Below are positions 1 to 8,936 of a stretch of DNA of 64,000 nucleotides, piece after piece (position 1 is the stretch's first letter; each line of letters starts with the position of its first letter). Both the position numbers and the translations under genes were made by a program. This DNA comes from Bradyrhizobium sp. 21. GTDB taxonomy: Bacteria > Pseudomonadota > Alphaproteobacteria > Rhizobiales > Xanthobacteraceae. Under the pieces are notes generated by a model. That model was not told where the DNA came from and searched no databases. It saw only the letters and a list, made by a program, of their open reading frames with translations. The stretch lies in NCBI RefSeq assembly GCF_023073335.1, contig NZ_JADPJG010000019.1, forward strand, positions 158,378 to 222,377, given 5' to 3'.

Positions 1-143
1 CTTCTTGTAGGACGGTTGCGGCGCATGAAAATCATGGGGATTGGGCAAGACGACAAATCCTCCGGATGCTCGCAATCGGGCGGCGAGGGAGATGTCGTTG
101 GTCAGGTCGGAATGTCAAGCGCGAGCGATGGCGTGCAGCTTCG

Positions 144-1211
144 TCACGCCACCCGGTTGTGGGTCTCGACCGCGAATTCCGGATCGGCTTCGCAGATCAC
201 GCGGTTGCGGCCGTTGCGCTTGGCGGCGTAGAGGCAGGCATCCGCCCGCTCGATCAGCGCATCGGTGTCGTCGCCTTGCTTGAGCATGGAGACGCCGACG
301 GAGATGGTGACGCGGCCGAGGATTTCGCCGGTGGACTTCTTCTTCAATTCCTTCGCCATCACCGCGCGGCGGATGTGATCGGCCACGGTGAGGGCCTGGC
401 GCAGCGCGGTGTTGGGCAGCACGACCGCAAATTCCTCGCCGCCATAGCGCGCGGTGATGTCCTGGCCCTTGATGGTCTGCTTCAGGGACAGGCCGACGAG
501 CCGCAGCACCTGGTCGCCGGTGAGATGACCGTAGGAATCGTTGAACGACTTGAAATGATCGATGTCGACCAGCAGTAGCGACAGCGGCTCGCCGGAGACG
601 AGTGCGCTCTGCACGGCCATGTCGATCATGCGATCGAAATATTTGCGGTTGCCGAGGCCCGTCAGCGGGTCGGTCAGGCTCTCGGCGCGGATCGCCTCCA
701 GGCTCTGCTGGAGATTGCTGATCTCGTTCTTCGACAGCGTCAGCCGGCCTTCCAGCGCCTTGTTGGTCTCGCGCATCTCGCTGGTCGAGCGCAGCAGTGT
801 CTCGACGATCGACTTGATCTGGTCGCGGCTCTTGGCCGATGACAGCTTTTCGGTCGCGCCCGACAGGCTGGCATCGTAGGAGCCGGTCATCCCGAGGGCG
901 TGGCCGAGAACCTTCATGACGTCGTCGATCTCGCCGATGACGCGCGCGCCGACCTTGTCGATGCGCTCGGTGGTCTTGATGTGGGAGAGGTAGGTCTCGT
1001 AGATCTGCTCGAGATCGGCTTCGGTCAGCTTGCCGCTTCGCGCCAGCGTCTCGTTGATGATCTTGTTGAGCGCGGCGTTGTAGCCGGTGGCGTAGACGTA
1101 CCAGATCTCGTAATTGCGGGGAATTGCCGTCTGCCGGAGCGATCGGATCTGACCGAGCGCTACCTCGGCGAACGCCATCGTGCGTTCGTGTTCGTCGAGC
1201 ACCTTGACCAC
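144..1211 (-). CDS. Diguanylate cyclase (GGDEF domain)
   Basis: A 355-residue cytosolic protein that probably makes cyclic di-GMP from two GTP. Residues about 1-170 are helical with a coiled-coil-like stretch near 115-175 and no membrane segment. The GGDEF domain follows from about 175, with DPLTGLGNR near 181-189 and the active-site GGEEF at 257-261. The product-inhibition I-site, normally RxxD just upstream, reads KGQD here, so feedback inhibition may be weak. The chosen start is GTG; an ATG twelve codons in is an alternative. Two PilZ proteins, possible effectors of the same second messenger, lie near 56 and 57.8 kb. The family call is firm; what the N-terminal part senses is unknown. Confidence 0.92.
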   Translation of the reverse strand: MVKVLDEHERTMAFAEVALGQIRSLRQTAIPRNYEIWYVYATGYNAALNKIINETLARSGKLTEADLEQIYETYLSHIKTTERIDKVGARVIGEIDDVMKVLGHALGMTGSYDASLSGATEKLSSAKSRDQIKSIVETLLRSTSEMRETNKALEGRLTLSKNEISNLQQSLEAIRAESLTDPLTGLGNRKYFDRMIDMAVQSALVSGEPLSLLLVDIDHFKSFNDSYGHLTGDQVLRLVGLSLKQTIKGQDITARYGGEEFAVVLPNTALRQALTVADHIRRAVMAKELKKKSTGEILGRVTISVGVSMLKQGDDTDALIERADACLYAAKRNGRNRVICEADPEFAVETHNRVA

Positions 1212-1376
1212 GGAACATACCCCACAGCGATCGGCGCGCCGCCGACCGCAGCAATACTTAAATTATGTTCGTAGGCTAACGGACGATCGTGAACGACCCG
1301 TAAATATACGTAGGGGAATACATCCAAAAAATTGCGCGCCAGGCTTATTCAACCAAATCATGGCGCGCATCGCGCT

Positions 1377-2963
1377 TCAGGCGCCGGCGGGGGAGCGAAC
1401 CGGTCGCAGCAGAAATGCCGGCAGATGCGAATGATCGCCCGGCTCGCTGTCGGGCTCGCGTTGACGGCGCGGCTCGGGACGGCCGATCGACGGCACATGC
1501 GACGGATTGGCCTGCTGGCGCGCGCCGTCACGCGGCTCGGATGATGGCTTGGCTTCACGCGGAGGTCTTGCATCACGCGGAGGCCTGCCTTCGCGCGGAG
1601 GTCTTGCCTCGCGTGCGGGCCTTGCTTCGGAAGCGGGTCTTGCTTCGGAAGCCAACCTTGCCTCGGGAGCGACCCGTGTTTCGGCTGAAGGCTGTGCCTC
1701 GCCACGCGGTTCGCGCGGCTCGTGGCTGCGCTCACGATCGCGACCACGCTGCGGCTTGCCGCGTCCGCCGCGGGAACGTTCGCGGCCGCGCGGCTCGCGC
1801 GGGCGCTCGCCCGCATCGGAAGCCTCGGTGCGGACTTCGTAATCGCCTTCGGCGCGGGGAATGCTCTGGCCGATCAGCTTTTCGATCGCCACCATCGACT
1901 TCTGGTCGAGCGGCGTGACGAGCGAGATCGCCATGCCGGACCGGCCAGCGCGGCCGGTGCGGCCGACGCGGTGAACATAGTCGTCGGGATGGTGGGGGAC
2001 GTCGAAATTGAAGACGTGGCTGACCTCGGGGATGTCGAGGCCGCGGGCGGCGACGTCGGATGCGACCAGGAGGGGTAGCTCGCCCTTGCGAAACTGTTCG
2101 AGCGCCGCCGTGCGGGCCGACTGGTCCATGTCACCGTGCAGCGCGCCGACGCTGAAGCCGTGCTTTTGCAGCGATTTGTGAACGACGGCGACATCACGCT
2201 TGCGATTGCAGAAGATGATTGCGTTCTGGAGATCCTTGGCCCCGCGCAGCAATTGGCGAAGCAGCTCGCGCTTCTCATGTGCCTCGCGTCCGGCCGGGAC
2301 CTGACACTGGGTGACGGTGACGGCGGTGGTGGCGGGCTTGGACACCTCGACCTTCTGCGGATTGTGCAGGAAGGTTTCGGTGATGCGCCGGATCTCCGGC
2401 GGCATGGTCGCGGTGAAGAACAGGGTCTGCCGTGTGAACGGAACGAGCTTGCAGACGCGCTCGATGTCGGGGATGAAGCCCATGTCCAGCATGCGGTCTG
2501 CTTCGTCGATGACGAGCAACTCGACGCCGGTGAGCAGCAGGCCGCCGCGCTCGGTGTGGTCGAGCAGGCGGCCGGGAGTGGCGATCAGCACGTCGACGCC
2601 GCGCGTCAGCTTGGCATCCTGGTCGCCGAAGGAAACGCCGCCGATCAGCAGGGCGACGTTGAGTTTCTGGCCAGCGCCGTAGCGGTCGAAGTTTTCCTTC
2701 ACCTGCGCCGCAAGCTCGCGGGTCGGCTCCAGGATCAGCGTGCGCGGCATGCGCGCCCGGGCGCGACCCTTTTCGAGGATGGTGAGCATCGGCAGCACGA
2801 AGGCCGCGGTCTTGCCGGTGCCGGTCTGGGCGATGCCGAGCACGTCCTTGCGAGCGAGGACGTGGGGGATCGCCTGTTCCTGAATGGGGGTCGGGGTGGT
2901 GTAGCCGGTAGCCGCCACTGCGGCGAGAACTTTTTCGGATAGTCCGAGATCTGAAAAGGACAT
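1377..2963 (-). CDS. DEAD-box ATP-dependent RNA helicase
   Basis: A 528-residue RNA helicase of the RhlE-like DEAD-box group, expected to unwind structured RNA or remodel RNPs in the cytosol. Q-motif residues TPTPIQ are near 24-29, the Walker A AQTGTGKT at 45-52, DEAD at 153-156, TAT at 184-186 and HRVGRTGRAG in the second RecA-like domain. I start at MSFSDLG because the longer reading frame upstream has no helicase homology and this is where the family begins. The last 140 residues form a basic Arg/Pro/Glu-rich tail with repeats of the EARPASEARP type, probably an RNA-binding tail. It stands alone between oppositely regulated neighbours. Confidence 0.95.
   Translation of the reverse strand: MSFSDLGLSEKVLAAVAATGYTTPTPIQEQAIPHVLARKDVLGIAQTGTGKTAAFVLPMLTILEKGRARARMPRTLILEPTRELAAQVKENFDRYGAGQKLNVALLIGGVSFGDQDAKLTRGVDVLIATPGRLLDHTERGGLLLTGVELLVIDEADRMLDMGFIPDIERVCKLVPFTRQTLFFTATMPPEIRRITETFLHNPQKVEVSKPATTAVTVTQCQVPAGREAHEKRELLRQLLRGAKDLQNAIIFCNRKRDVAVVHKSLQKHGFSVGALHGDMDQSARTAALEQFRKGELPLLVASDVAARGLDIPEVSHVFNFDVPHHPDDYVHRVGRTGRAGRSGMAISLVTPLDQKSMVAIEKLIGQSIPRAEGDYEVRTEASDAGERPREPRGRERSRGGRGKPQRGRDRERSHEPREPRGEAQPSAETRVAPEARLASEARPASEARPAREARPPREGRPPRDARPPREAKPSSEPRDGARQQANPSHVPSIGRPEPRRQREPDSEPGDHSHLPAFLLRPVRSPAGA
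1555..1685 (-). repeat. Degenerate tandem repeat in helicase tail
   Basis: Imperfect units of about 18 bases encode alternating EARP/PRE/SEA motifs in the C-terminal tail of the DEAD-box helicase. The array stays in frame, so it is part of the protein and not an intergenic repeat. Copy number may vary between strains by slippage (inference). Confidence 0.6.
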
Positions 2964-3262
2964 TGAGCCTCTGCTCGAAACCGCCGTTCGGAATCGAGGG
3001 TAATTAAGGCTGTCGCGTTCCACCCCGAAACGGCGCGCTCTCAAAGAAGCTGGGGGTGCTGACTCACGCGAACAAAGCGCCAAGCTCAGGAATCGCTCTT
3101 CGATACCGAGCCGCGTCGCCCCGGAACATAGGCGGGAATCGGCCAAAGTCAATGGAGCAGCCGCGGGAAGGCCCTAAAAAGCTTGGAGTTTTGCTCAAAT
3201 TGCGGGCCAGGCTGCGGTTTTTCGCCCAATCCAGCGGTTTGCCGGAGCGGCCCCAACGGCCG
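2964..3262. other. Intergenic region, no gene seen
   Basis: The 299 bases between the helicase start and the AraC-type gene stop should carry the helicase promoter. Frames running through it read like out-of-frame extensions of the neighbours. I see no RNA gene, clear terminator or repeat. Confidence 0.4.
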
Positions 3263-4228
3263 CTAACCCGGCTCCGGAGCGCGGGCCCGGAAGTCGCCGG
3301 GGGCCATGCCATAGGCGGCGTTAAACACCCGATAATAGGTCGCCAGGCTGTCGAAGCCGCAGGAGGTCGCGATATCAGCGATCAGCCGGTCCGGCGCTTC
3401 GCGCATCAGGCGTCGGCTCTGCTTCAGGCGTTGGTCCGTCACGGTCTGCGAAAAGCTCTTTGCCGCGCTTTCGAACAGCATGTGCAGGTGACGCACGGAG
3501 ACGCCGAGCAGGTCGGCCACCCTCATCGGCGCCAGATCCGGGTCTTGCAGGTGGCGCGCGATCAGACGCCGCGCCTGGGAGAGGCGGGCGGTCCGCAGCG
3601 CGGCCTGCCCGAGGCGGCTGCCGGGCCGCACGATGCCGCGCTCGATCAGTGCCAGATGGGCCAAGGCCTGGACCAGGGAAGCGGCATCGGCGGCGCCGTC
3701 ATCACCTGCGGCGGCCTCGCCGAGATCGGCGAAGCAGGCGTCGAGCAGTGGCGCCAGGCCGGGATCGTCGAACGTGCGGGGCGCAAGCTCGCGCATGCGC
3801 TTGTCCTGCGTGGCGAGGCCGCTCACGGGAATCTTCAGGATCCGGAGATGGAAGCCACCTGCGCCCAGCGGCGCGGTGCGATAGGGCAGGTCGGTATGAC
3901 TGGTGGCGAAGCTGCCATTGGCGATCGCGAAGTCGCTGCCGCGCATGCCGCCGAACCAGCCGCCGCTGCCGAGCTGCTGATAGACGCAGATGCTGTCGCC
4001 TGGCGCTTGCGCGATATCGGACGTACTGCGCTCGACCGTGTAGGGCGAGGCCTTCAGCTCGACGAGGCCGGCTCCGCCAAGCTGGCGCACCGAGAATTCG
4101 CCGAAGAAGTCCGCGCGGCGTTCGGGCTCGAGTTCGGCGGTGACGCCGAACAGGCCCTTGGCGCGCACCTCGCGCCAAAAGTCGAAGCGGTCGTGCGGCT
4201 CGACCTCGTCGGTGCACCAGCGATACAC
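3263..4228 (-). CDS. AraC-family transcriptional regulator
   Basis: A 321-residue DNA-binding regulator. The N-terminal 190 residues resemble the AraC-binding-like domain of the NphR/FeaR type, which often opens with a 'DRFDFWRE' motif, present here at residues 13-20. The C-terminal 100 residues hold the two helix-turn-helix units, roughly VADLLGVSVRHLHMLFE and IADIATSCGFDSLATYYRVF. The start is GTG, preceded by a GAGGGG ribosome-binding site. The divergent caspase-like gene begins 213 bases away, but nothing shows it is the target. The effector is unknown. Confidence 0.9.
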   Translation of the reverse strand: MYRWCTDEVEPHDRFDFWREVRAKGLFGVTAELEPERRADFFGEFSVRQLGGAGLVELKASPYTVERSTSDIAQAPGDSICVYQQLGSGGWFGGMRGSDFAIANGSFATSHTDLPYRTAPLGAGGFHLRILKIPVSGLATQDKRMRELAPRTFDDPGLAPLLDACFADLGEAAAGDDGAADAASLVQALAHLALIERGIVRPGSRLGQAALRTARLSQARRLIARHLQDPDLAPMRVADLLGVSVRHLHMLFESAAKSFSQTVTDQRLKQSRRLMREAPDRLIADIATSCGFDSLATYYRVFNAAYGMAPGDFRARAPEPG

Positions 4229-4441
4229 GGCGGCCCCTCGCTTCCAGCGGAATCGCGCACAAGAATTGGCCCAAGAAAAAGCAGATTCCGGCGGGATCTG
4301 CCATAGGCTAAACGACAGACCTCAGTCCTCAGGACTGTTGAACCGGCGATATGGCTGGGCCGACTATCACATCAACGGCGGGGTTCCAATGAACCGCCGT
4401 TCGAGCGAGTCGGCGTGGGCCGTTCTTGAGGGAATTTTTCG

Positions 4442-5956
4442 ATGGCGCGTCGGCTCTTCAGAATTCTGGCGGCACTTGGCCTCGCGGCGAGCCTGAGTGG
4501 TTTCGCGCTCCCCGCCTGCGCGGAGAAGCGCGTCGCGCTGGTCGTCGGCAACAACGACTACAGAAACGTCCCGAAACTGCTCAAGGCGGTCAACGACGCC
4601 CGCACGATGGGCGATACGCTGAAGCAGCTCGGATTCTCGGTGATGGTCGCCGAGAACCAGAGCCGGCAGCAATTCTCCGAAACGCTGCTTGCCTTCGATC
4701 GGGCGATCGAGCCCGGCGACACCGCGTTCTTCTTCTATGCCGGCCACGGCTTCGAGATCGCCGGCCAGAACTATCTGCTGCCGACGGACGTGCCGGCGGC
4801 CACGGAAGGGCAGGAAGAGCTGGTGCGTGACGCCTCGATCCTTGCCGACCGCATCGTCGAGCGCCTCCAGAACAAGAAGGCGCGGACCTCGATCCTGGTG
4901 TTCGACGCCTGCCGCAACAATCCGTTCGAGCGCAAGGGCACGCGCGCCGTTTCCGGTGGCGGCGGGCTTGCCCCGATGGTGCAGCTGCCCGAAGGCGTGT
5001 TCTCGGTCTTCTCCGCAGGTCCCCGCCAGACCGCGCTCGACCGCCTCTCCAATGACGATTCCAATCCCAATTCGGTGTTCACGCGCACCTTCGCCAAGGA
5101 GCTGCTCCAGCCCGGCGAGAACTTGGTGCAGGTGGCGCAGCGCACGCGCCGTCTCGTCAGCGAGATGGCCGACACCGTCAAGCACAGGCAGGTGCCGGTC
5201 TATTTCGATCAGATGGTCGACGACGTCTTCCTCAGCGGCAGCGCCAAGGACGCGGCCGCCCGCCCGGCCGATCCGCCGCCGCAGCAAGTCGCGGCGCTGC
5301 CGCCGGTGTCCGTGCCCCGCGTGCCGAAGGAGGAAACTACCAACGCGCCGATCGCCAGCTTCTCGCGCCACAATGGCGGCTGGAGCGTGGTGTTCTCCTT
5401 CGCCGATCCGACGCTCGGTATTTCCTGGCGCATGGCCGGCAATGCCGATTTCCGCGAGACCGGCTTCATCGACACGCTCGACCCGCGCACGCGCAAGCGG
5501 ATGCCGAACCCGTCGATCCAATTGCCGCCGGACGCTGCGGCCGGCACCATCGAGGTCCGCTATGTCGACCAGTCGGGCGACATGCAGGGGCCGTTCCCGA
5601 TCAGGTTCGATCCCGAGGCAGCGCTGATCCGCGACCAGCGCAAGATCCTCGACATGACCGCGACGAGCTGGCTGTCGTTCCGCGAGTTCAACGGGCTGCT
5701 CGTCTATTACACGCACCTGGTGTCCTACCGATGCGCCATCCGCGAGGTGCGCATCGGCATCGACACCGCCGTGCCCAATCAGGTGCTGAAGATGCCGGGC
5801 TGCGACATGCGCGACCCCAGCGCGATCAGCGCCGGCATGCCGCTCTACATGAAGCTCGCGCCGGCGACGCAGTTCATCTCGGTGGAGCTGACCTACCGCG
5901 ACGGCAGCGTGTCTGAGATCAAGAGTTTCCGCAGCGCGAACCGCAGCAACAACTGA
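4442..5956 (+). CDS. Secreted caspase-family (C14, metacaspase-like) protein
   Basis: A 504-residue protein with an N-terminal signal peptide (cleavage probably after PACA, near residue 27). The peptidase C14 caspase p20-like fold follows, starting RVALVVGNNDY. The catalytic dyad is visible: His102 in FFYAGHG and Cys157 in VFDACRNNPF. A proline-rich linker near 275-300 leads to a 200-residue C-terminal region I cannot assign; it is rich in short beta-like segments and may bind a ligand or target protein. Such proteins are common in Bradyrhizobium and cleave after Arg/Lys in studied members. It is a single gene with its own start region. Export makes a periplasmic role likely; the substrate is unknown. 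Confidence 0.88.
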   Translation: MARRLFRILAALGLAASLSGFALPACAEKRVALVVGNNDYRNVPKLLKAVNDARTMGDTLKQLGFSVMVAENQSRQQFSETLLAFDRAIEPGDTAFFFYAGHGFEIAGQNYLLPTDVPAATEGQEELVRDASILADRIVERLQNKKARTSILVFDACRNNPFERKGTRAVSGGGGLAPMVQLPEGVFSVFSAGPRQTALDRLSNDDSNPNSVFTRTFAKELLQPGENLVQVAQRTRRLVSEMADTVKHRQVPVYFDQMVDDVFLSGSAKDAAARPADPPPQQVAALPPVSVPRVPKEETTNAPIASFSRHNGGWSVVFSFADPTLGISWRMAGNADFRETGFIDTLDPRTRKRMPNPSIQLPPDAAAGTIEVRYVDQSGDMQGPFPIRFDPEAALIRDQRKILDMTATSWLSFREFNGLLVYYTHLVSYRCAIREVRIGIDTAVPNQVLKMPGCDMRDPSAISAGMPLYMKLAPATQFISVELTYRDGSVSEIKSFRSANRSNN

Positions 5957-5988
5957 CGACCCGGGCGGAGGCGTCGCGCGCGTTTCCG

Positions 5989-6276
5989 CTACCCGCCGCG
6001 GCGCTTCCTGATGAGGCGCTTGATGGACTCGACGGCCTCGATCAGGGGCGGAGCCAGCGAGAAGAACGCGCCCATCGCGATCGAGATGATGACGTGGCGC
6101 AGCAGCAGCTGCTCCTGCTCCTCGAACGGATAGCTGTTCCGGTCGATCGGCACGGGCGCGAGCGCACCCGTCTGCCGCGGATCCGGCTTTCGCGGCTTGC
6201 GTGGCGGGATCATGATCACGACGAAAAGTACGTTGATCAAGATCCAGACGCCGAGCACGATAAGGATAGTCCGCAC
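5989..6276 (-). CDS. Small membrane protein, unknown
   Basis: A 95-residue protein with one N-terminal membrane helix (ILIVLGVWILINVLFVVIMI), a proline/arginine-rich segment and a second hydrophobic stretch near residues 65-80, ending in a very basic tail. The start is GTG with AGGAAAT upstream. It converges on the caspase-like gene, 32 bases from its stop. No recognised domain. The hydrophobic pattern and ribosome-binding site support a real gene. Confidence 0.65.
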   Translation of the reverse strand: MRTILIVLGVWILINVLFVVIMIPPRKPRKPDPRQTGALAPVPIDRNSYPFEEQEQLLLRHVIISIAMGAFFSLAPPLIEAVESIKRLIRKRRGG

Positions 6277-6396
6277 TGCAATTTCCTGAAATCAATCGTA
6301 ATTTACGGCGACGCTAACGGCCATTCGCCATTGCGGCAAATGAATCCTGTTTGCTGCACTGCACAGAAAACTTAAGTCGTAAACGAGGGCAAGGCC

Positions 6397-7653
6397 ATGA
6401 ATCCAGAGGCGTCGCAGGCTCCGCAAGGTTCCGCCGTCAAAGTCCGGTGCTGCATCGTCGGCGGCGGACCTGCCGGTATGATGCTAGGCTATCTCCTGGG
6501 GCGCGCCGGCATCGATGTCGTGGTGCTGGAGAAGCACGCGGATTTCTTCCGCGACTTCCGCGGCGACACCGTGCATCCCTCGACGCTCCAGGTGATGGAC
6601 GAGCTCGGCCTGATCGACGGCTTTTTGAAATTGCCGCACCAGCGCTTGCAGACGATGGACGGCCTGTTCGGCGGTACGCCGGTGCGCATCGCCGACCTCA
6701 GCCGGCTCCGCACCAAGTACCCCTTCATCGCCTTCATGCCACAATGGGACTTTCTGAATTTCCTGCGTGAGGCCGGCCGGCGCTTCGCCTCGCTGAAGGT
6801 ATTGATGAGCGCGGAAGCCGTCGACCTGATCCGCCGGGGCGAGACGATCGCCGGCGTGCGGGCCAAGACGCCGGACGGCATCGTGGACATCGAGGCCGAT
6901 CTCACCATCGCCTGTGACGGCCGGCATTCGACCGTACGCGAGCGCGCGGGTCTCGTGGTCGAGGAGGTCGGCGCGCCGATGGATGTGCTCTGGTTCCGCG
7001 TCGGCCGCAAGGCGGACGAGACCGAGAACCTGTTCGCACGCATCGAGTCCGGCAAGATGATGGTCAACTTCGACCGCGGCGACTACTGGCAATGCGCCTA
7101 TGTCATCGCCAAAGGACAGTACGATGCGGTGAAGGCGAGGGGATTGCAGGCACTGCGCGACGACGTCGTGCGCATGGCGCCAATCCTGAAGAGCGGCATT
7201 GCCGACGTGACGAGCTTTGACGATGTCAAGTTGCTTACCGTCGCGATCAATCGCCTCAAGCGCTGGACGCGGCCGGGCCTGCTTTGCATCGGCGATGCCG
7301 CGCATGCGATGTCGCCGGTCGGTGGCGTCGGCGTCAATCTCGCCGTGCAGGATGCGGTCGCGACCGCGAACCTGCTCGCCGACAAGCTTCAGCACGGCTG
7401 CCCGTCCGAGGACGAGCTCGATGCCGTGCGCCGCCGGCGCGCGTTCCCGGTGAAGATGACGCAGGCGATCCAGGTGGTCGTGCAGAACAACATCATCAGC
7501 AGTGCCTTGCAGGGCGGCGACCGGCCGCTGAAGGTGCCGCTGATCGTGCGCCTGATCACCGCGTTGCCATGGCTGCAGGGCATTCCGGCGCGCCTGCTCG
7601 CGCTCGGCGTGCGGCCCGAGCATGTGCAGTCGAAAGAAGCGCCGGCACCGTAG
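6397..7653 (+). CDS. FAD-dependent monooxygenase (PHBH fold)
   Basis: A 418-residue flavoprotein of the p-hydroxybenzoate hydroxylase/UbiH-like group, which uses NAD(P)H, FAD and O2 to hydroxylate a substrate. The Rossmann GGGPAGMMLG is at residues 16-25, a DG motif lies in 'TIACDGRHSTVRE', and the second FAD motif is CIGDAAHAMSPVGGVGVN. The length is normal for the family. It is monocistronic, so the neighbourhood gives no substrate clue; an aromatic or polyketide-like compound is a guess. Confidence 0.9.
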   Translation: MNPEASQAPQGSAVKVRCCIVGGGPAGMMLGYLLGRAGIDVVVLEKHADFFRDFRGDTVHPSTLQVMDELGLIDGFLKLPHQRLQTMDGLFGGTPVRIADLSRLRTKYPFIAFMPQWDFLNFLREAGRRFASLKVLMSAEAVDLIRRGETIAGVRAKTPDGIVDIEADLTIACDGRHSTVRERAGLVVEEVGAPMDVLWFRVGRKADETENLFARIESGKMMVNFDRGDYWQCAYVIAKGQYDAVKARGLQALRDDVVRMAPILKSGIADVTSFDDVKLLTVAINRLKRWTRPGLLCIGDAAHAMSPVGGVGVNLAVQDAVATANLLADKLQHGCPSEDELDAVRRRRAFPVKMTQAIQVVVQNNIISSALQGGDRPLKVPLIVRLITALPWLQGIPARLLALGVRPEHVQSKEAPAP

Positions 7654-7830
7654 TGCAGGGATCGGTAGGGATAACGCCGGATTAAACTGCGGTTCGCGCG
7701 TTGCGTGCGTGCAACAGCGCAAAGGGATTCGCCGGCCGCTGCGTGCCCATCCGCGCGTTAACTTTGTTGATTCCAATTTTAGTAAGAACCGTCTGTGAGC
7801 GTGCACCCATCAAAGGACACGGGGTGTACC

Positions 7831-8604
7831 ATGCGTAACAAATTGATTGCCGCCTTCGCCTGCACGACCGCTCTGGTCTCGACCGGTGCTGCTTCCGCCG
7901 CCGATCTCGGTGCGCGCTACACGAAGGCGCCGGCCTATATGGAGTCGATGTTCAACTGGACCGGCTTCTATGTCGGTGGCCACATCGGCGGCGCCTGGAC
8001 CAACGAGCGATGGAGCAACACCGCGAACACCACGCCCTTTGGTGACCTCGCTCCGGGCGAGGGCTTTCGTCAGCGCGGCGCCGGCATCATGGGCGGCGCC
8101 CAGATCGGCTACAACTGGCAGGCCAACAACTACGTGTTCGGCATGGAAGGCACTCTCTCCGGCCTCGACAACCACGGCTCGGGCAGGAACACCACGTTCG
8201 GCCTCGGCCTCGACGATGTGTTCTCGTGGCGCGCCAACGTGCTCGCGACCGTCGTCGGTCGTGCGGGCTTCGCCGTGCAGAACAATCTGTTCTACATCAA
8301 GGGCGGCTATGCCGGCGTGAACAACCGTCTCTCGGTGAGCGACACCGTTCCGAACCCGTCCACCGGCTCCGGCGGTCAGACCCACTGGGCCAACGGCTGG
8401 ACCGTCGGCGCCGGCTGGGAATACGGCATCACCCGCAACTGGATCGTCGGCCTCGAGTACAATTACGCAGCCTTTGCCAGCCAGACCTATCAGCTCGGCG
8501 GCACCTCCGGTAACTACAGCTTCGATGCCAAGCCGCGTGACATCCAATGGGCCGTCGTGCGCGCGAGCTACAAGTTCGACGCGCCGGTCATCGCCCGCTA
8601 CTGA
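7831..8604 (+). CDS. Omp31-like outer-membrane beta-barrel protein
   Basis: A 257-residue eight-strand barrel of the Omp_b-brl/Omp25-Omp31 family. The start is the ATG that opens a good signal peptide cut after ASAA. The mature end carries the NWTGFYVGGHIGGAW block typical of the family, and the last residues PVIARY give the aromatic C-terminus read by the BAM machinery. Twelve upstream in-frame codons are not signal-like and were excluded. A strong terminator follows. This is the first of four paralogues in the window. Confidence 0.92.
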   Translation: MRNKLIAAFACTTALVSTGAASAADLGARYTKAPAYMESMFNWTGFYVGGHIGGAWTNERWSNTANTTPFGDLAPGEGFRQRGAGIMGGAQIGYNWQANNYVFGMEGTLSGLDNHGSGRNTTFGLGLDDVFSWRANVLATVVGRAGFAVQNNLFYIKGGYAGVNNRLSVSDTVPNPSTGSGGQTHWANGWTVGAGWEYGITRNWIVGLEYNYAAFASQTYQLGGTSGNYSFDAKPRDIQWAVVRASYKFDAPVIARY

Positions 8605-8660
8605 GGGCGTCAACGAACGACCAAGCAAGCAACAAAAGACGATCACGACCCAAATTCAAA

Positions 8661-8690
8661 AGCCCCGGCATTGTCCGGGGCTTCTTTTTT
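8661..8690 (+). terminator. Rho-independent terminator of Omp31-like gene
   Basis: An 8-bp GC stem (AGCCCCGG/CCGGGGCT) with a short loop is followed by a T-rich run, 57 bases after the stop codon. Confidence 0.9.
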
Positions 8691-8936
8691 GCGTCGATTT
8701 TAATGCGAGTCGCTGTCCGAGCGCCGGCGGCGCTGGTGGATAACTGGCCTGTAATATGACCGCTAATGTGCATACAAGTGCAATAGGTAAGCACTGTTTG
8801 CACATTTATGTGGCACTTCTGCAACAAACCGGGACAAAGTGGCAAGGAACCTGATCGGGTGCGACATTCCGGCTGGGCTAGCGCGAACAGGCGTCCATAA
8901 ATGCTGGCCTGATTATTTTGATAAAGGGGATTGGCA
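8691..8936. other. Intergenic region upstream of second barrel gene
   Basis: AT-richer than its surroundings and without a coding frame; presumably the promoter region of the next barrel gene. An AAAGGGGA ribosome-binding site lies just before that gene. No convincing operator was seen. Confidence 0.4.

Noticed and set aside
4367..6295. A 642-residue minus-strand open frame across the caspase-like gene
   Set aside because: It runs antisense to a gene with intact catalytic motifs and crosses a second real gene; a GC-content artefact.
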